A stretch of DNA of 64,000 bases from Mytilus trossulus (GCF_036588685.1 NC_086386.1:76010682-76074681), one strand, 5' to 3'. Shown: positions 32,277-43,869, counted from the stretch's first letter. Numbers and translations are program-made. Notes: a model not told the origin generated them from the letters alone.

Positions 32277-33384
32277 ATATACTGACCAACTTTAGAAACG
32301 CAACACTAGATTATTTTTGTGTTATTTTTGAATGAATGTGTCCCCGTCAAAAGCGATGACTGCATGTTACAAACGCCAAAATAATTGTCAGAAAGGTCAA
32401 CAAATTCTGTCTGACATGTTTTGGGTTCTGTTTTACACTTTCTGGTTTTGCATTTGTTCAACCCATTAAATGGTTTTGGCAATTATGCGGTTGGAACTTG
32501 ATGGCTTTTAAGGTTTTCCTTCGGTCGATTTTTGGCAATTCAGTTGATGGGAAACATTTATGGTATGAATCTGTACTCTATGGCACACGGCAATTTGATT
32601 AGCAGTTGACGTTGCGGCCGTAAACAGGGGGTCTCATTGGGGGGTTCCGATCCCGGATCCCGCTTACTGTTTTGTCAGATTCCCGTATCCCGCTTACACT
32701 ATGTACGTAAGCAATTTTCATTTTTTTGTCATTTCCCGGGTCCCGCAAGACCTAATTTCCCGTTTTCACGACACAATAATTTGAATTTCACGTTTCGCGC
32801 TTACGAAAAATTGGCAATCCCGCGTCACGCTTAGACCCCAATGAGACCCACTAAACATGTCTGGCAAATGACGTTGCGTAATCAAATTCTGTTGACGTTT
32901 CATTGTCACTAAACGTTACGTTTATCTGTTCATTGATGGCCAGGAACAAATCTTGTCTACTTGTATCGTTGTCGGAAGGACAGTAAGACGAGTATCTGAA
33001 GTCATACAGTATGATTGCAGCACGTTTATGTTTTAATGTTTGCAGTATTCCTAAGGGGTAATTCAGTTTTTTGTTTCTCAGTCTTGGCAAAATATGGAGA
33101 TGCAACATTTTTAAACTGGTTCAAGCGAGGCAAAGGATTGAAAGAACTGTTTCACAAAGCAAAACAACTGAAACAATCTTTCATGGTTCCAAAATTTCGT
33201 TTAAGAAATTCGTGCGACTTCAAAAATTCGGTATGTTCAATAACCACAGGTAAGTCAGATTTTGATTGTTTTTACGGAGAAAGAAGTATGTGAACATGCA
33301 AAGTAGTTGTAAGAAAATCAAACAAGAATTGTAAAAAAAAAATCAACAAAATGAGTGTTGCGTTTCTAAAGTCGTTCAGTATAT
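32277..33384. mobile_element. 1.1-kb element with ACTTTAGAAACGCAACAC inverted ends
   Basis: ATATACTGACCAACTTTAGA-AACGCAACAC at the left recurs inverted at 33354-33384 (GTGTTGCGTTTCTAAAGTCG then TTCAGTATAT). TA dinucleotides flank the ACTGA starts, consistent with a Tc1/mariner-type target, but no transposase was recognised. Frames at 32851-33108 (-) and 33015-33293 (+) are unassigned. Confidence 0.7.
32627..32849. mobile_element. MITE with GGGTCTCATTGGGG ends, nested in 32277-33384
   Basis: Terminal inverted repeats GGGTCTCATTGGGG and CCCCAATGAGACCC enclose a CCCG-rich interior with repeated ATCCCG and TCCCGCTTAC motifs. Confidence 0.85.
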
Positions 33385-33441
33385 TTGCCAATGCCCCTTT
33401 TTCTCTTCTATGAATTCTAACCCTGAGTTTTCTATCTGTTA

Positions 33442-33623
33442 CATGCCAAGAAATCCTCGCTAAAAAATTCCGATCCTTACCTACGGCACCCAGCATTATA
33501 GTAGTTAAAGATTTGATTTCATTCAAGAAATTAATTTATGACCTTCATGTACGTGGCGTGTCATCCATGTAATTTGCTCCATGGGTATTTTCAGAATTTA
33601 AACGGAGGCAGTTTCTTGGCATG
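33442..33623. mobile_element. MITE with CATGCCAAGAAA ends, copy 2
   Basis: CATGCCAAGAAATCC ... TTTCTTGGCATG: 12-bp perfect terminal inverted repeat. Same orientation as copy 1 (31854-32076) and shorter by an internal deletion. Confidence 0.8.
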
Positions 33624-33659
33624 AATATAAAGCCACTTTCCCAGTCAGCAGACTAACAA

Positions 33660-33925
33660 TGGGCCAACGTTGGCAAATGGTCGGCCCGTTGGTCGACCGT
33701 TGGTGTTGGCTTCACAACATTGGCCCAACGTTGGCAAATTGTCGGTTCGTTGGTCGCAAGTTTATGTTGGCTGCACAACATTTGCCCAACGTTGGCAAAT
33801 TGTCGGTCCGTTGGTCGCAAGTTTATGTTGGCTGCACAACATTGGCCCAACGTTGGCATATTGTCGGAACATTGGTCGCACGTTGGTGTCGGCTGCACAA
33901 CATTGGCCCAACGTTAGTCTGTTGT
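33660..33925 (+). repeat. 61-bp minisatellite
   Basis: TTGGCAAAT starts at 33670, 33731 and 33792, with TTGGCATAT at 33853: a constant 61-bp period over four units plus a partial one. Each unit contains TGGCCCAACGTTGGC. Long open frames in several phases here are by-products of the repeat. Confidence 0.95.
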
Positions 33926-34179
33926 TGTAAATTCATATTATTATCTCATGTTGGTTATACATAATCGGGCAAATGTTGGCATTAACATAGGGCCGATATG
34001 AAATTTTGTTAATAGAATTGATAATATAATATTTTACGCTTTATTTCTCTTGGGAGGCGGATAATTTCGATTGCAGCAGTCTTTATGAAAAGTTAATGTT
34101 ATACCGAAAGTGTTTATCAACTGAAATTACATTTACAACTCTATATGTTGGGCCAATGCTGGCCCAACATTGCGTGATC

Positions 34180-35780
34180 ATATATTATACTCTATATATA
34201 AGTCAGGTAAGATGTATAGTACTGGAATATTATTACGGTAATAAAAAAAATATATATCGTAAACATAGATTGCCTGGTTAAAAATTAAAATTTATTGCAA
34301 TCATTATTTATAATAACTTTATTCATACAGTGAAACATAATAATAGCAATTATATGCAGAGTGATATTTGATACAGCCAGTCTGTTAATCAAGCCCATTC
34401 TGATAAGGTTGACCATATGTTTGACAAATTTCAAAGATAGTTGCTATGGTAATTAAGTTTATAGGAAATCTGAATGTAATGGGATGGTCACTTTTGTGAT
34501 TATTTCCTGTTGTGTATTTGTAAGAAAGCAGTGATAAGAAGAAAACAAAAAGAGAAAATCATGCCATCTGAGATTCAAAGAGAAAGATAGTAACATGTAA
34601 GTTGTAACTCTAAAAAATCTAATATATACGATTCAGAATGACAAATACATGTACAATATGATTTTTTAATCTGAGGAATGTTGTTAAAAATCAAAACATA
34701 TATTAATTTCTATCATTTTATAATGCTGATCTTGAAGTTTATACGTTTCGGGCGAAATATTTTCTAGATTTTAAATCATTTCAATCCTATTAATTATCAT
34801 GAAATGTTTGCCACTGAACATTAGTATCTTCAAACAAATGGTAAATTATATAAATCTATAACCACAACATGTATGATCATTACTGAAGTTAACTGAATAA
34901 AATTGTCTTAAGATGTACCTTATTCCGTAATGTTTCAAAAATGTGGTATAATGATTTCTACTTCATTAAAATATGAATGAATTTGTTAGTTTTATTGTAT
35001 TTCTAAATCGCATGCAAACAGATACGATATATTTGTGAAATCATATACACACTTGAATGTGTAACAGTGTTTTTATATATCAAATATATAACTATTCATT
35101 AATACACATCTAAATTATTCTTTATATATCATGTATATTACGAATATATAAAGTATGATACACAATTCTGAAATAATAGTAATAAGGGTTTGTTATACCC
35201 ACAAAACCGTCTAATACTAATGAATTTCTGACCATTAGACAAATAACCAATATAAAAAAATGGTCATTTAAGATTTTAGTTTGTATTAAATAGTGTTGAA
35301 ACTATTTAGAATATACATTAATTTATATTACATATCTAGAAGGGAGATTACGCACGCATGATTTGACAAATACGCAATTCAAGTTTACTTATAACTTTAT
35401 AATTTACAGAGTCGGTTAGAAAAAAACATATCTGTAAAGAGTCTTCGGATAAGGAGATAGATGATGCAGCTAAAGATTGGCGGCGCTTAAGCCTTGACAG
35501 AGAAGGTTGCAAGAAACAGAGAAGGGGAAAAAAAAAAGAATAACATATATAAATAATAATGACACTGTTGAAGTTCAAATTGAGGAGGACACTACTCGTG
35601 GTGACGACCAATGATATCAAATTTAAAATAAATAAAGTTTCATCTTCTGAATTATTTAATTTTCATTTTGGATCTGGAACCAATACAACTAAAATTACAT
35701 CTCCGAAAAAACTATTTGTATGATCGCCTAGCCATAAGCCATACATCATTTGTTCTGTTAAAGAAATAAATGAAATTGAT
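34180..35780. other. interior of the 33640-37502 element, AT-rich
   Basis: Mostly AT-rich sequence with no recognisable gene apart from the charged remnant at 35407-35612. Family A's GATGTGGTATGATTGC end follows at 35783-35850. Confidence 0.4.
35407..35612 (+). pseudogene. charged coding remnant of unknown origin
   Basis: After the acceptor-like TTTATAATTTACAG the plus strand encodes ESVRKKHICKESSDKEIDDA and AKDWRRLSLDREGCKKQRRG, then KKKE and a stop. A second stretch NNNDTVEVQIEEDTTRGDDQ ends in its own stop. The composition is protein-like against AT-rich surroundings. It may be the end of a gene carried by the element. Family unknown. Confidence 0.4.
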
Positions 35781-35782
35781 AT

Positions 35783-35850
35783 GAAAAAAGAAGATGTGGT
35801 ATGATTGCTAATGAGACAACTCTTTACAAGACACCAAATGACACAGAGTT
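35783..35850 (+). repeat. dispersed repeat, family A end
   Basis: AGAAGATGTGGTATGATTGC then TAATGAGACAACTCTTTACA and CACCAAATGACACAGAG. Confidence 0.85.
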
Positions 35851-36169
35851 TATCTGTTCGATCCATCAAACATTGCCAAAGAAATATCTTAGCGTCACAC
35901 AATAAATAAAATTAAAGAGGCAAAGTTCATGAAAAAAACAAGGACAGTAACAACAATGGGTAATACAAAAATTCCGTTCCGGAGTATTTATCATATACAG
36001 CTCCTCATGCAGCATCCATTGTAATTTGGTTGAAACAATAGACCAAGGTATTGCCAATATAAAAATGAGAAATACCTACCTTGGACCAACATAGTGCCAA
36101 CATAAGAAAAGATATTTCTACGTTGGTCCAACGTTGTGCCAACATGGATTTCGTTTTTCATACAATGGG

Positions 36170-37379
36170 CAGTGGCGTAGCTAGGTCATTTTTACGTGTA
36201 CGCCCGAACCTTGATGAGGGGCCTGAATGAAAAAAAGAATCGTATAATAACAATATGTCACCCGACATCCGTCAGGACGACATAACTAATTTCAGCTGAT
36301 CTATTTGATTGTTATCCATTATCTAATTTATCACAAATAATTCGAAATATATATATTTTTCCGTGTTTGGTTTCAATCAGATATTGATCAAAATTGATAA
36401 ATGGTTTCATTTGTGTAGTACAACGGCAAATTCAAAAGGGACACTTAACTGAAATAATAAGCATATTTCTTACTGAATAAGATAAGAATGACCAAAAGAA
36501 TGACAGAACAAAGAAATATAGAAATGATGCCCCCCCCAAAAAAAAAACCTCCCTGTTGTCCCCAATCCAGACCCTCATATATATCACTGTGACAGATAGT
36601 TTTGTTAAATATATTTAACTGGTTTTGTCTTCAAAAAGAATATTTTATTTGTACACAAAATGTTATTAATATATGTAATGGACGATATATACCATGCCTT
36701 CTCAGCCGAAGTCGTAATCTCATTTCAATGAAAAAGGTATTTGAAAGCTTGCCTCCCTGTCAATATGTTATTAAACGGTGACCAGGCCAGTCTGATTAAA
36801 ATTTCGCCTGTCAGTATAAAACTGAAAAATGAACGATAACAAATGATACAGAAATTAACCATGAAAAAAAAAAATTCAAAAAAGTTTACTGACGAAGGTT
36901 TAAAAAAATAATTGATATGTAACAAATTTTAACCCAAGATTGTAAACTGATGCAAAAAAAAATCCTTTTATTCATAAAATACAGAACTCATCATATATAA
37001 TTTCTTCATTTTGCTCTCAATACTCGTTTGGCAATAAACAGTTTTTGTCCAGCTACCGTAAAATTTTACGAAGGTTTGACAAAGTTATTGATTGGTATCT
37101 TCAAACTTTAACCACGTACCACGTAATGAACCTACATGTACATATAGTTATATTATTGACACCGCCGACGATATTTAGGACCGAAATGTCTCGCTTTCGC
37201 GACATAAATGTCAATAGCTCGACAAAAAATGCAAACCACATTTCAATCCATTGAGGAAAGACTTAGAAGATTGATGTACTGTTAACCAATTCTTTCATTT
37301 TTATTTAGATGAAAATATATTGTTTACCCAATTCAAGTGTACGCCCGGGCGTTTTGACGTAAACGTAGCTACGCGCATG
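36170..37379. mobile_element. 1.2-kb hAT-like nonautonomous element, nested
   Basis: Left end CAGTGGCGTAGCTAGG, right end CGTAGCTACGCGCATG (inverted with a few changes). ATGGG directly flanks both sides (36165-36169 and 37380-37384). Removing the element restores ACAATGGGCCAACGTTGGC, a motif also present at 33655-33675, so the insertion site is clear. CAGTGGCGTAGC ends are hAT-type. No transposase seen. Confidence 0.75.
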
Positions 37380-37502
37380 ATGGGCCAACGTTGGCTCTAT
37401 GTATTGCACTTATACGTTGGGCCAACGTTAAAATACAACGATGGGCCAATGCAATGATGTACGTTGTGCCAATGTTGGGCCAACATACTCATGTTGTCTG
37501 GG

Positions 37503-39059
37503 TTTACATTGTCACAGTTTCCCTTTTCTTTTTCTTTTTTTAATATTTCCGTTTCGATCAATCATGTTTTGATTTCTTTATTTAATTTCTTTTGTTATAT
37601 ATTCTCAAATTAGTAGGATAAAAGATTATATTTGTATTTTATTCTATCAATTCATTTTTTAAAACATGTAACTTACAATACAAACGCGGCGAATTAAATT
37701 AAGTCCGTGTGTGTTGTTATCGTAAGAGTACTTTGGTAGTTAGATGGACTCTTGTTTGTCCAACGTTACCTCCCTTGGTAGCAACTTCCTTTTCCGTTTA
37801 TTAACACATTGAAAGTGGGTTTAATTTTTATTTAAGTTATAATCTGTAGCCATCTGAACAAAATGTTCACCATACAAGTACTTTCTCCAAATAAAACAAA
37901 GCATAGACACAATATTTTTCAAAATATACTTTCTTTGTTGCCTGTTCAAATGGTGTAAACATCGAAAACCTGACATTCCAAGGCAACCTTTCACTGTTTA
38001 CTACTCGGTATTGACGGCAAATTACTTACTTTTTTTTAACATTTTATATAACAACAATTGAGTTAGCCTGTGAAGGAATAATGAATATCAGCCGATGTAC
38101 AATTTATGCAATGATATTCATCGTAATTCGTGAAATTACACTTTAAACGATGAAAGTTTTACTTTCAAATGTTAACTTCAATGAGTATTGCATCCCACAC
38201 GAAACATCCTACATTGTATGAAATATTTGTCATGTGATTTTGAAGGCAACCATGTTTCATTTTCAAATTCTTGGATGTTTATTTGTTCTGAAAGGTCTCA
38301 AAGTGTAAACGTCCCAAGTTGATCCGACCCCAGGACCTTTGAAGAGTAAAATAAAGTTGAAGACTTTACATACATGGAAGACTTGATGACATATTTGTAT
38401 CTGTGTAAAATTGTAATACATATCGATGAGAAAATTAGCTTGATACATATATGTACTGTTTGTAAGGTCAGAATTGTAAACGGAGAGAATGCCCCAGGAT
38501 AAAAAGTCTTGAGAACAGAGTTAGAGAGTCGCAAATTTGAAAGGACCAAAAGTCTTTCTGCAGAGATTTTTTTCTTCCAACTCCAAACTTCCTAGGTTAT
38601 TTGTAAAGGCGTTTTCACCTTAACCCTTTCAAAGCTATACATGGCATATGCCGCGATGGCATATGCCGCGATGGCATGCACTGTTCCCCACTGCTATTCG
38701 ATGCCACGATGACCAAGGATTTTTCATAAGGACTCTTATACCATTCAGTTTTCATTTGGGTTCTCTCTAATTTTTCCTATTCAATCGTGGATATACAATG
38801 TCTTATTTGCACTTAATTCCGTTAAGTTTTCAATTTGTTTGCGGGCGTGACATAAAACAGCGAATCAAAGAATTCAACTTTATTTTTAACTAAATAAATA
38901 AATATAGGACAATGCTGTTGATTAAAAAATACTCCATTCAAGGATCATTTGCAATCATTATTATGTGAATCAAACTACATCTTATTTTTGTATAAGCAGA
39001 TAAATGAGTCCATTCATGTATCATTAATTAGTTGACTTATATATTTATATTTTGTAGAA
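37503..39059 (+). promoter_or_regulatory. 5' flank and noncoding leader region of RPL31
   Basis: The coding start of RPL31 follows an acceptor at 39056-39057, so a noncoding first exon and the promoter should lie here. A pyrimidine run CTTCCTTTTCC at 37785 and a CTTCCAACTCC region near 38573 could be 5'-TOP-like starts, but neither is followed by a strong donor that I can defend. A 15-bp repeat GGCATATGCCGCGAT (about 2.5 units) lies at 38643-38680. Confidence 0.35.
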
Positions 39060-39166
39060 ATGGCTCCCAGAAAAGGTGCTGGCAAGGGTGAGAAAAAGAA
39101 GAAGGTGACAAACGAGGTCATCACAAAAGAATGCACCATTAACATACACAAGAGAATCCATGGAAT
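39060..39166 (+). CDS. RPL31: RPL31 first coding exon
   Basis: Exon starts at 39058 after TATTTTGTAG. Encodes [20 protein letters not shown] and [15 protein letters not shown] plus two bases of an Ile codon. Donor GTAAGT. Confidence 0.97.
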
Positions 39167-42100
39167 GTAAGTTGTCAAGTCGTATAACTGTGCTGTTGCA
39201 AATTTTAAAGGACTATGGATAATATCATGTCACTTTTTAGCTCACCTGACCTGAAAGGTCAAGTGAGCTTTTCTCATCACTTGGCGTCCGTCGTCCTGCG
39301 TCCGTCGTCCTGCGTCTGTCGTCCGTCGTCCGTAAACTTTTACAAAAATCTTCTCCTCTGAAACTACTGGACCAAATTCTACCAAACTTGGCCACAATCA
39401 TCCTTGGGGTATCTAGTTTAAAAAATGTGTGGCGTGACCTGTCAAACCAACTAAGATGGCTGCCATGGCTAAAAATAGAACATAGGGGTAAAATGCAGTT
39501 TTTGGCTTATAACTCAAAAACCAAAGCATTTAGAGCAAATCTGACAAAGGGTCAAATTGTTGATCAGGTCAAGATCTATCTGCCCTGAAATTTTCAGAAG
39601 AATCAGACAACCTGTTGTTGGGTTGCTGCCCCTGAAATGGTTATTTTAAGGAAATTTTGCAGTTTTTGGTTATTATCTTGAATACTATTATAGATAGAGA
39701 TAAACTGTAAACAGCAATAATGTTCAGCAAAGTAAGACCTACAAATAAGTCAACATGATCAAAATTGTCAGTCGACTCCTTAAGGAGTTATTGCCCTTTA
39801 TAGTCAATTTTTATCAACTTTTCGTCATTTTTTGTAACTTTTCTAAAAATCTTCTTCTCTAAAACTGCTTTGCCAAATTTTACCAAACTTGTCCACAATT
39901 ATCATTGTGGTTTATAGTTTAAAAAATGTGTCCGATGACTCAGCCTTCCAAACAAAATGGCCGACATGACTAAAATTAGAACATAGTGGTAAAATGCAGT
40001 TTTTGCTTTATACCTTTGAAACTAAGACATTTAGGGCAAATCTTTCAAGATTTTAATGTCCATCAGAATAAGATATATCCCCTCACAAATTTTCAGTTGA
40101 ATCAGACAACCTGTTGTTGGGTTGCTGTCCTAAAATTGGTGATTTTAAGGAAATTTTGCAGTTTTTGGTTATTATCTTGAATACTATTATAGATAGAGAT
40201 TAACTGTAAACAGCAATAATGTTTAGCAAAGTAAGATCTACAAATAAGTCAGCATGATCAAAATTGTTAGAGGACCCCTTAAGGAGTTATTGCCCTTTAT
40301 AGTCAATATTTAAGAACTTTTTGTCATTTTTGTAACTTGAAAACTAAAACTACTTGGCCAAATTTAACCAAACTTGGCCACAATCATAATACAAGGGTAT
40401 CTATTTTTAAAAAAAGTGTCTAATGACCCCTCCTACCAACGAAGATGGCCGACATCAGTAAACACATTAACAGGTGAGCGACACAGGCTCTTGAGAGCCT
40501 CTAGTTTGTGTGTGCATTCAAAATGAAAACAAATTTGTTCCTTAATACAGAGAAGAAGATGTGGTGTCCTTGCCAATGAGACAACTCTCCACAGTAGGCC
40601 AAAATGGCAAATGACACGGAAATTAATAACTATAGGACATCGCACAGCCTTCAACAATGAGCAAAGGCCATACCGCATATATATAGTAAAAGGCCCTGAA
40701 ATGACAAATGTAAAACAATTCGAAAGTGAAAACCAACGTTCAAATTTATGTACAATTTTTTTTTTTAAACGAATATTTAACATAATTAACACCATCAAAC
40801 GAGTCGACAATCACTGAATTTTGCGACAGGCACAAACATACAGAATGTTTCTGGTTAAAACATGCTACATCTAGCTGGATCCCAATCCTCCCTCTGACAT
40901 GGAACATAGGTATAACAGTACTTTGTTGCTGAGGATTTTGTTAGAAAAGCAGACCATTTCATTGTTAGCTTTTTGTAAATATTTCCCAAAAAGCATTAAT
41001 ATATTAGATTCTGAAATGGTGTGTTAGGAAATGTGTTTGTCTTATATAAATGAAGAAATAGATAGCAAGATATTCAGTTTTCTTTTCACTTTCACTTTCT
41101 TGACCGCTTAAACTTATAATTTACTCAAATGTTTAGTCAGTTTCATTACTTGTGATTTCTCTGAAAAGTTTTACTAATGTAGGTTATTGTACTCAAGTTA
41201 AGTATTTTTAAACTGATATTCAAAACATAAATTAACTAAATCTTAATGAAAAAAGTAGTTGTATTGTGGTATTGTTGCTCATGAGTCAACTACCCAACAA
41301 ATTATTGTTCACCATTAATATTCAGTCTTGAACAATAAGAAAAAATCTTTTTTGAGGTTCGGTTATAAAAAGCTTTGATATGTCAAAATGGGAAACAACA
41401 TTTCATGGGGTGCCAGGCATATCAGACTGTTAGCAGAATTAAAGTAGTATCTGGAAGGCTGATAATATAAAATTTAGAAATATATTTTTATAGAAATATT
41501 TAAATTAATTATTTATTTTCAGTGGATTTAAAAAGAGGGCCCCCAGAGCCATCAAAGCTGTCAGACAATTTGCAGAGAAGATGATGGGAACCCCTGATAT
41601 CAGAATTGACACAAGACTGAACAAACACTTGTGGTCTAAGGGAGTTAGGTATGCATAGACTAAAACAATCTTTTACATAGAACAGTCAGGGGTACTACTT
41701 AAACAAGTGATTTCAGAATCACTTCTTCAAGTGATTTTGGCTGTGAAATATTAAAAAAAATATCTTTAAATAGACACAGGCTTTTTAAAATTACTGAAAC
41801 AAGTAATTTGAAAAGATCACTTCAATAAGTGTTTATAACTTTTCTTGATATTTTTCTCACAAGTTTGATTTTTTTATTGGTAAAAAGACTATATTTCCAT
41901 TGAAAAAAACAACTATGTACTTCTAGAAACTGTTTTTTTTTTCATAAGCCTGTCAGTTTTTACAATTTATTTAAAATATGCATTTTCTGGAATAATTTGT
42001 AGATCAGGACAAAACTTTGAAGCATATTATTCTAACTCTGAAGAAAATCAATCGGGTTTCCTAATATTGTTGACCTTTGTCTGATAGTCAGAGTAGTTCA

Positions 42101-43843
42101 TGTATATTTGATAACAGAACAATTCCATAGGGTACTTTTATAAGCTTTAGCGCGCTAACTTACTGCCCAAGCGCACTGGTGAAGTTAATATCCATAGAAA
42201 AAGGGATAATTGATCTATGTAGGAAAATTATAGAAAAGTTCGTGAAAATATGGGAAATGCCACAATCACTTAAATAGGTGATAACTGAATTTATCAAATC
42301 ACTGAAATAGGTGATAATGAAATCACTTGTGTAAGTAGCACCCCTGACTGTAGAACACTTTTAATTGGAAAAGTAAAAATATTGATTTTTATGCCCTGAC
42401 TTGGAACAGTGTGTTTTAAATAGTTGCACATCTTTTCAACTGAGTGTCAATCTTTTGGTTTCCAGAAGATATTCAAAGTGCCACATGTACCACTTCACAA
42501 ATCTAATAGGAATTAAACACAATTTCATGATCCATAAATACAGGTTAATTTTGATGGTTGATGCTTTTTGCAATAATCCATTCCTTCAAAAATCATGTCC
42601 CTTAAAGTGTGACCTTTAAAATTGAGATTTGATATTTAGATGATAAATGAAGTACCCTTGACTTTAATTATAATCTTTATATATGAAGCAAACTGTCACG
42701 AATTTGTGAAATGCAGATCGAAAAGTTCTAACATTTCATTAACAACAATAGGTTATATGTTACATTTTTTTGGCCAAATTCATATTTACAACCTTAAAAG
42801 ATCAGACAGAAATTATTTAGACATTGAAAATAACCCATTTAAATTTGACTATGTTTTCTTGTACATTACATTGTGTATAGATCTACGTCTTCTGGTTCTA
42901 TTAAAAATACCTGTAAAATGTGTAATCCTGACAGATACATGTATGTGATCATGGGCAACAATCATAAGACAAATAATTTCAGTTGATTTTTGTTTTTCAG
43001 GAGCGTCCCCTTCAGAGTAAGAGTACGTCTGGCTAGAAAGAGAAACGACGATGAAGATTCTGTTCACAGACTGTACACACTCGTCACATTTGTACCTTGT
43101 GCATCATTTAAAGGTATGTATTGTGTGGTTTCCATAATGTGTACTGTACATCCCATGTTGGTCAATTTAAAAGTAACTTTTTACTCTGTTGAGAAACAAT
43201 GAAACAAGGTAATTGCAGATTATTGTTTAAGTGGTAACCTTAGATTGTTGCATACATCTACGAGATTCCTGTATTTTGGTCTGATATCACAATGAGTACT
43301 GCTTGGTATATCTTCTTACTGCAGACAATGGTCATAAATATATGTTTTTGTTTATTTTTTCTTGAAAGAAATATGTCTGTAGTCATTATTAAAAGTAATA
43401 TCAACAACAATCAGTTTATTTTATGACGGAAGAGATTGTATTGAATTTTCAACTTGTTTTAGTTACAGTTTTCCTCACATTTTCCAAGCAAATTAATATC
43501 TTATTTTATCGTACAAGAGTGAATGTGAAAAAAAACTACATTAACAAACAAATTTGACTACATAAATATTTTAGCATTGATTTCCAAAAATATTTACGTA
43601 CTACTATTACACTAAAAGTAAAAAAAAAATAAACATACACATGGAGAGTTATCTCATTAGCACTCCTTCCACATTTTCTTACATCTACACACAATCATCA
43701 TAATGAAACAAAACATTTACCTTAAGGTATTACATTTGTGATAGTAAATGTATGTTCAATGTGTGGAGAAATTTGTTTTGTTGACTGATTTTGTCTTTTC
43801 TTTCTTTGTAGGAACACATACTTTGAATGTGGACAGTGAATAG
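39060..43843 (+). CDS. RPL31: ribosomal protein L31 (eL31)
   Basis: Component of the 60S subunit near the peptide exit tunnel. Four coding exons 39060-39166, 41523-41648, 43001-43113 and 43812-43843 join in phase to 378 nt (125 residues plus stop), exactly the length of vertebrate RPL31. Diagnostic stretches: [75 protein letters not shown] and LYTLVTFVP. Lysine-rich N-terminus and acidic C-terminus (NVDSE) as in the family. The acceptor two bases before ATG means the leader is spliced, usual for ribosomal protein genes. Intron 1 (2.36 kb) and intron 2 (1.35 kb) contain inserted repeats. No disabling change is seen, so the gene appears functional and not a processed copy. Confidence 0.98.
39239..40507 (+). 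mobile_element. family F element in RPL31 intron 1
   Basis: Ends AGCTCACCTGACCTGAAAGG and CAGGTGAGCGACACAGGCTC/TTGAGAGCCTCTAGTT. GCTCACCTG and CAGGTGAGC are a 9-bp inverted pair. The interior consists of ~500-bp tandem units (ACCAAACTTG at 39381, 39882 and 40367) plus a GTCCGTCGTCCT short repeat. Second copy 61498-63237. Inserted in the gene's sense orientation. Confidence 0.85.
40548..40835 (+). repeat. dispersed repeat, family A, in RPL31 intron 1
   Basis: GAAGAAGATGTGGTGTCCTT, then GCCAATGAGACAACTCTCCA, then AAAGGCCCTGAAATGACAAA. One of the most complete GATGTGG-end copies in the window. Confidence 0.85.
41523..41648 (+). CDS. RPL31: RPL31 second coding exon
   Basis: Acceptor TTATTTTCAG, donor GTATGC. 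Encodes [32 protein letters not shown] and NKHLWSKGV. Confidence 0.98.
41683..42350. mobile_element. TIR element in RPL31 intron 2
   Basis: CAGTCAGGGGTACTACTTAA at the left recurs inverted as TTACTT-type sequence ending GTAGCACCCCTGACTG at the right, about 32 bp of near-perfect inversion continuing into AAGTGATTTC repeats. TAGAA flanks both ends directly (41678-41682 and 42351-42355), a likely 5-bp target duplication. Noncoding. Confidence 0.85.
43001..43113 (+). CDS. RPL31: RPL31 third coding exon
   Basis: Acceptor TTGTTTTTCAG, donor GTATGT. Encodes [20 protein letters not shown] and [17 protein letters not shown]. Confidence 0.98.
43640..43690 (-). repeat. dispersed repeat, family A end, in RPL31 intron 3
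   Basis: ATGGAGAGTTATCTCATTAG then CACTCCTTCCACATTTTCTT, a diverged reverse complement of the family end. Confidence 0.65.
43812..43843 (+). CDS. RPL31: RPL31 last coding exon
   Basis: Acceptor TTTCTTTGTAG. Encodes THTLNVDSE and TAG after completing a Gly codon. Only 32 bases of coding sequence. Confidence 0.96.
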
Positions 43844-43848
43844 ACTGT

Positions 43849-43854
43849 AATAAA
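43849..43854 (+). terminator. RPL31: RPL31 polyadenylation signal AATAAA
   Basis: AATAAA begins five bases after the stop codon and is followed by an A-rich tract and a T/G-rich segment. The 3' UTR is therefore very short, as is common in ribosomal protein genes. Confidence 0.85.
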
Positions 43855-43869
43855 GAAAAAATCAAAAAA

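Larger units (their letters stand above)
33640..37502. mobile_element. 3.9-kb composite element with CCCAG ends and TTGGGCCAACG motifs
   Basis: Begins CCCAGTCAGCAGAC and ends ATGTTGTCTGGG. These ends match as inverted repeats with a few changes, and both are followed inward by the palindromic motif GTTGGGCCAACG and variants (33660-33925, 34145-34175, 36070-36150, 37380-37490). It contains a 61-bp minisatellite, a charged coding remnant and a nested hAT-like insertion. No intact ORF. Confidence 0.65.

Noticed and set aside
33653..33964. Four overlapping ORFs rich in Trp, Cys and His in both strands
   Set aside because: They are by-products of the 61-bp minisatellite, whose length is not a multiple of three, so the same peptide appears in all frames.
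42640..43202. Long frames overlapping RPL31 introns and exon 3 on both strands
   Set aside because: Shadow frames; the RPL31 reading frame and splice sites explain the exon, and intron portions have no recognisable content.
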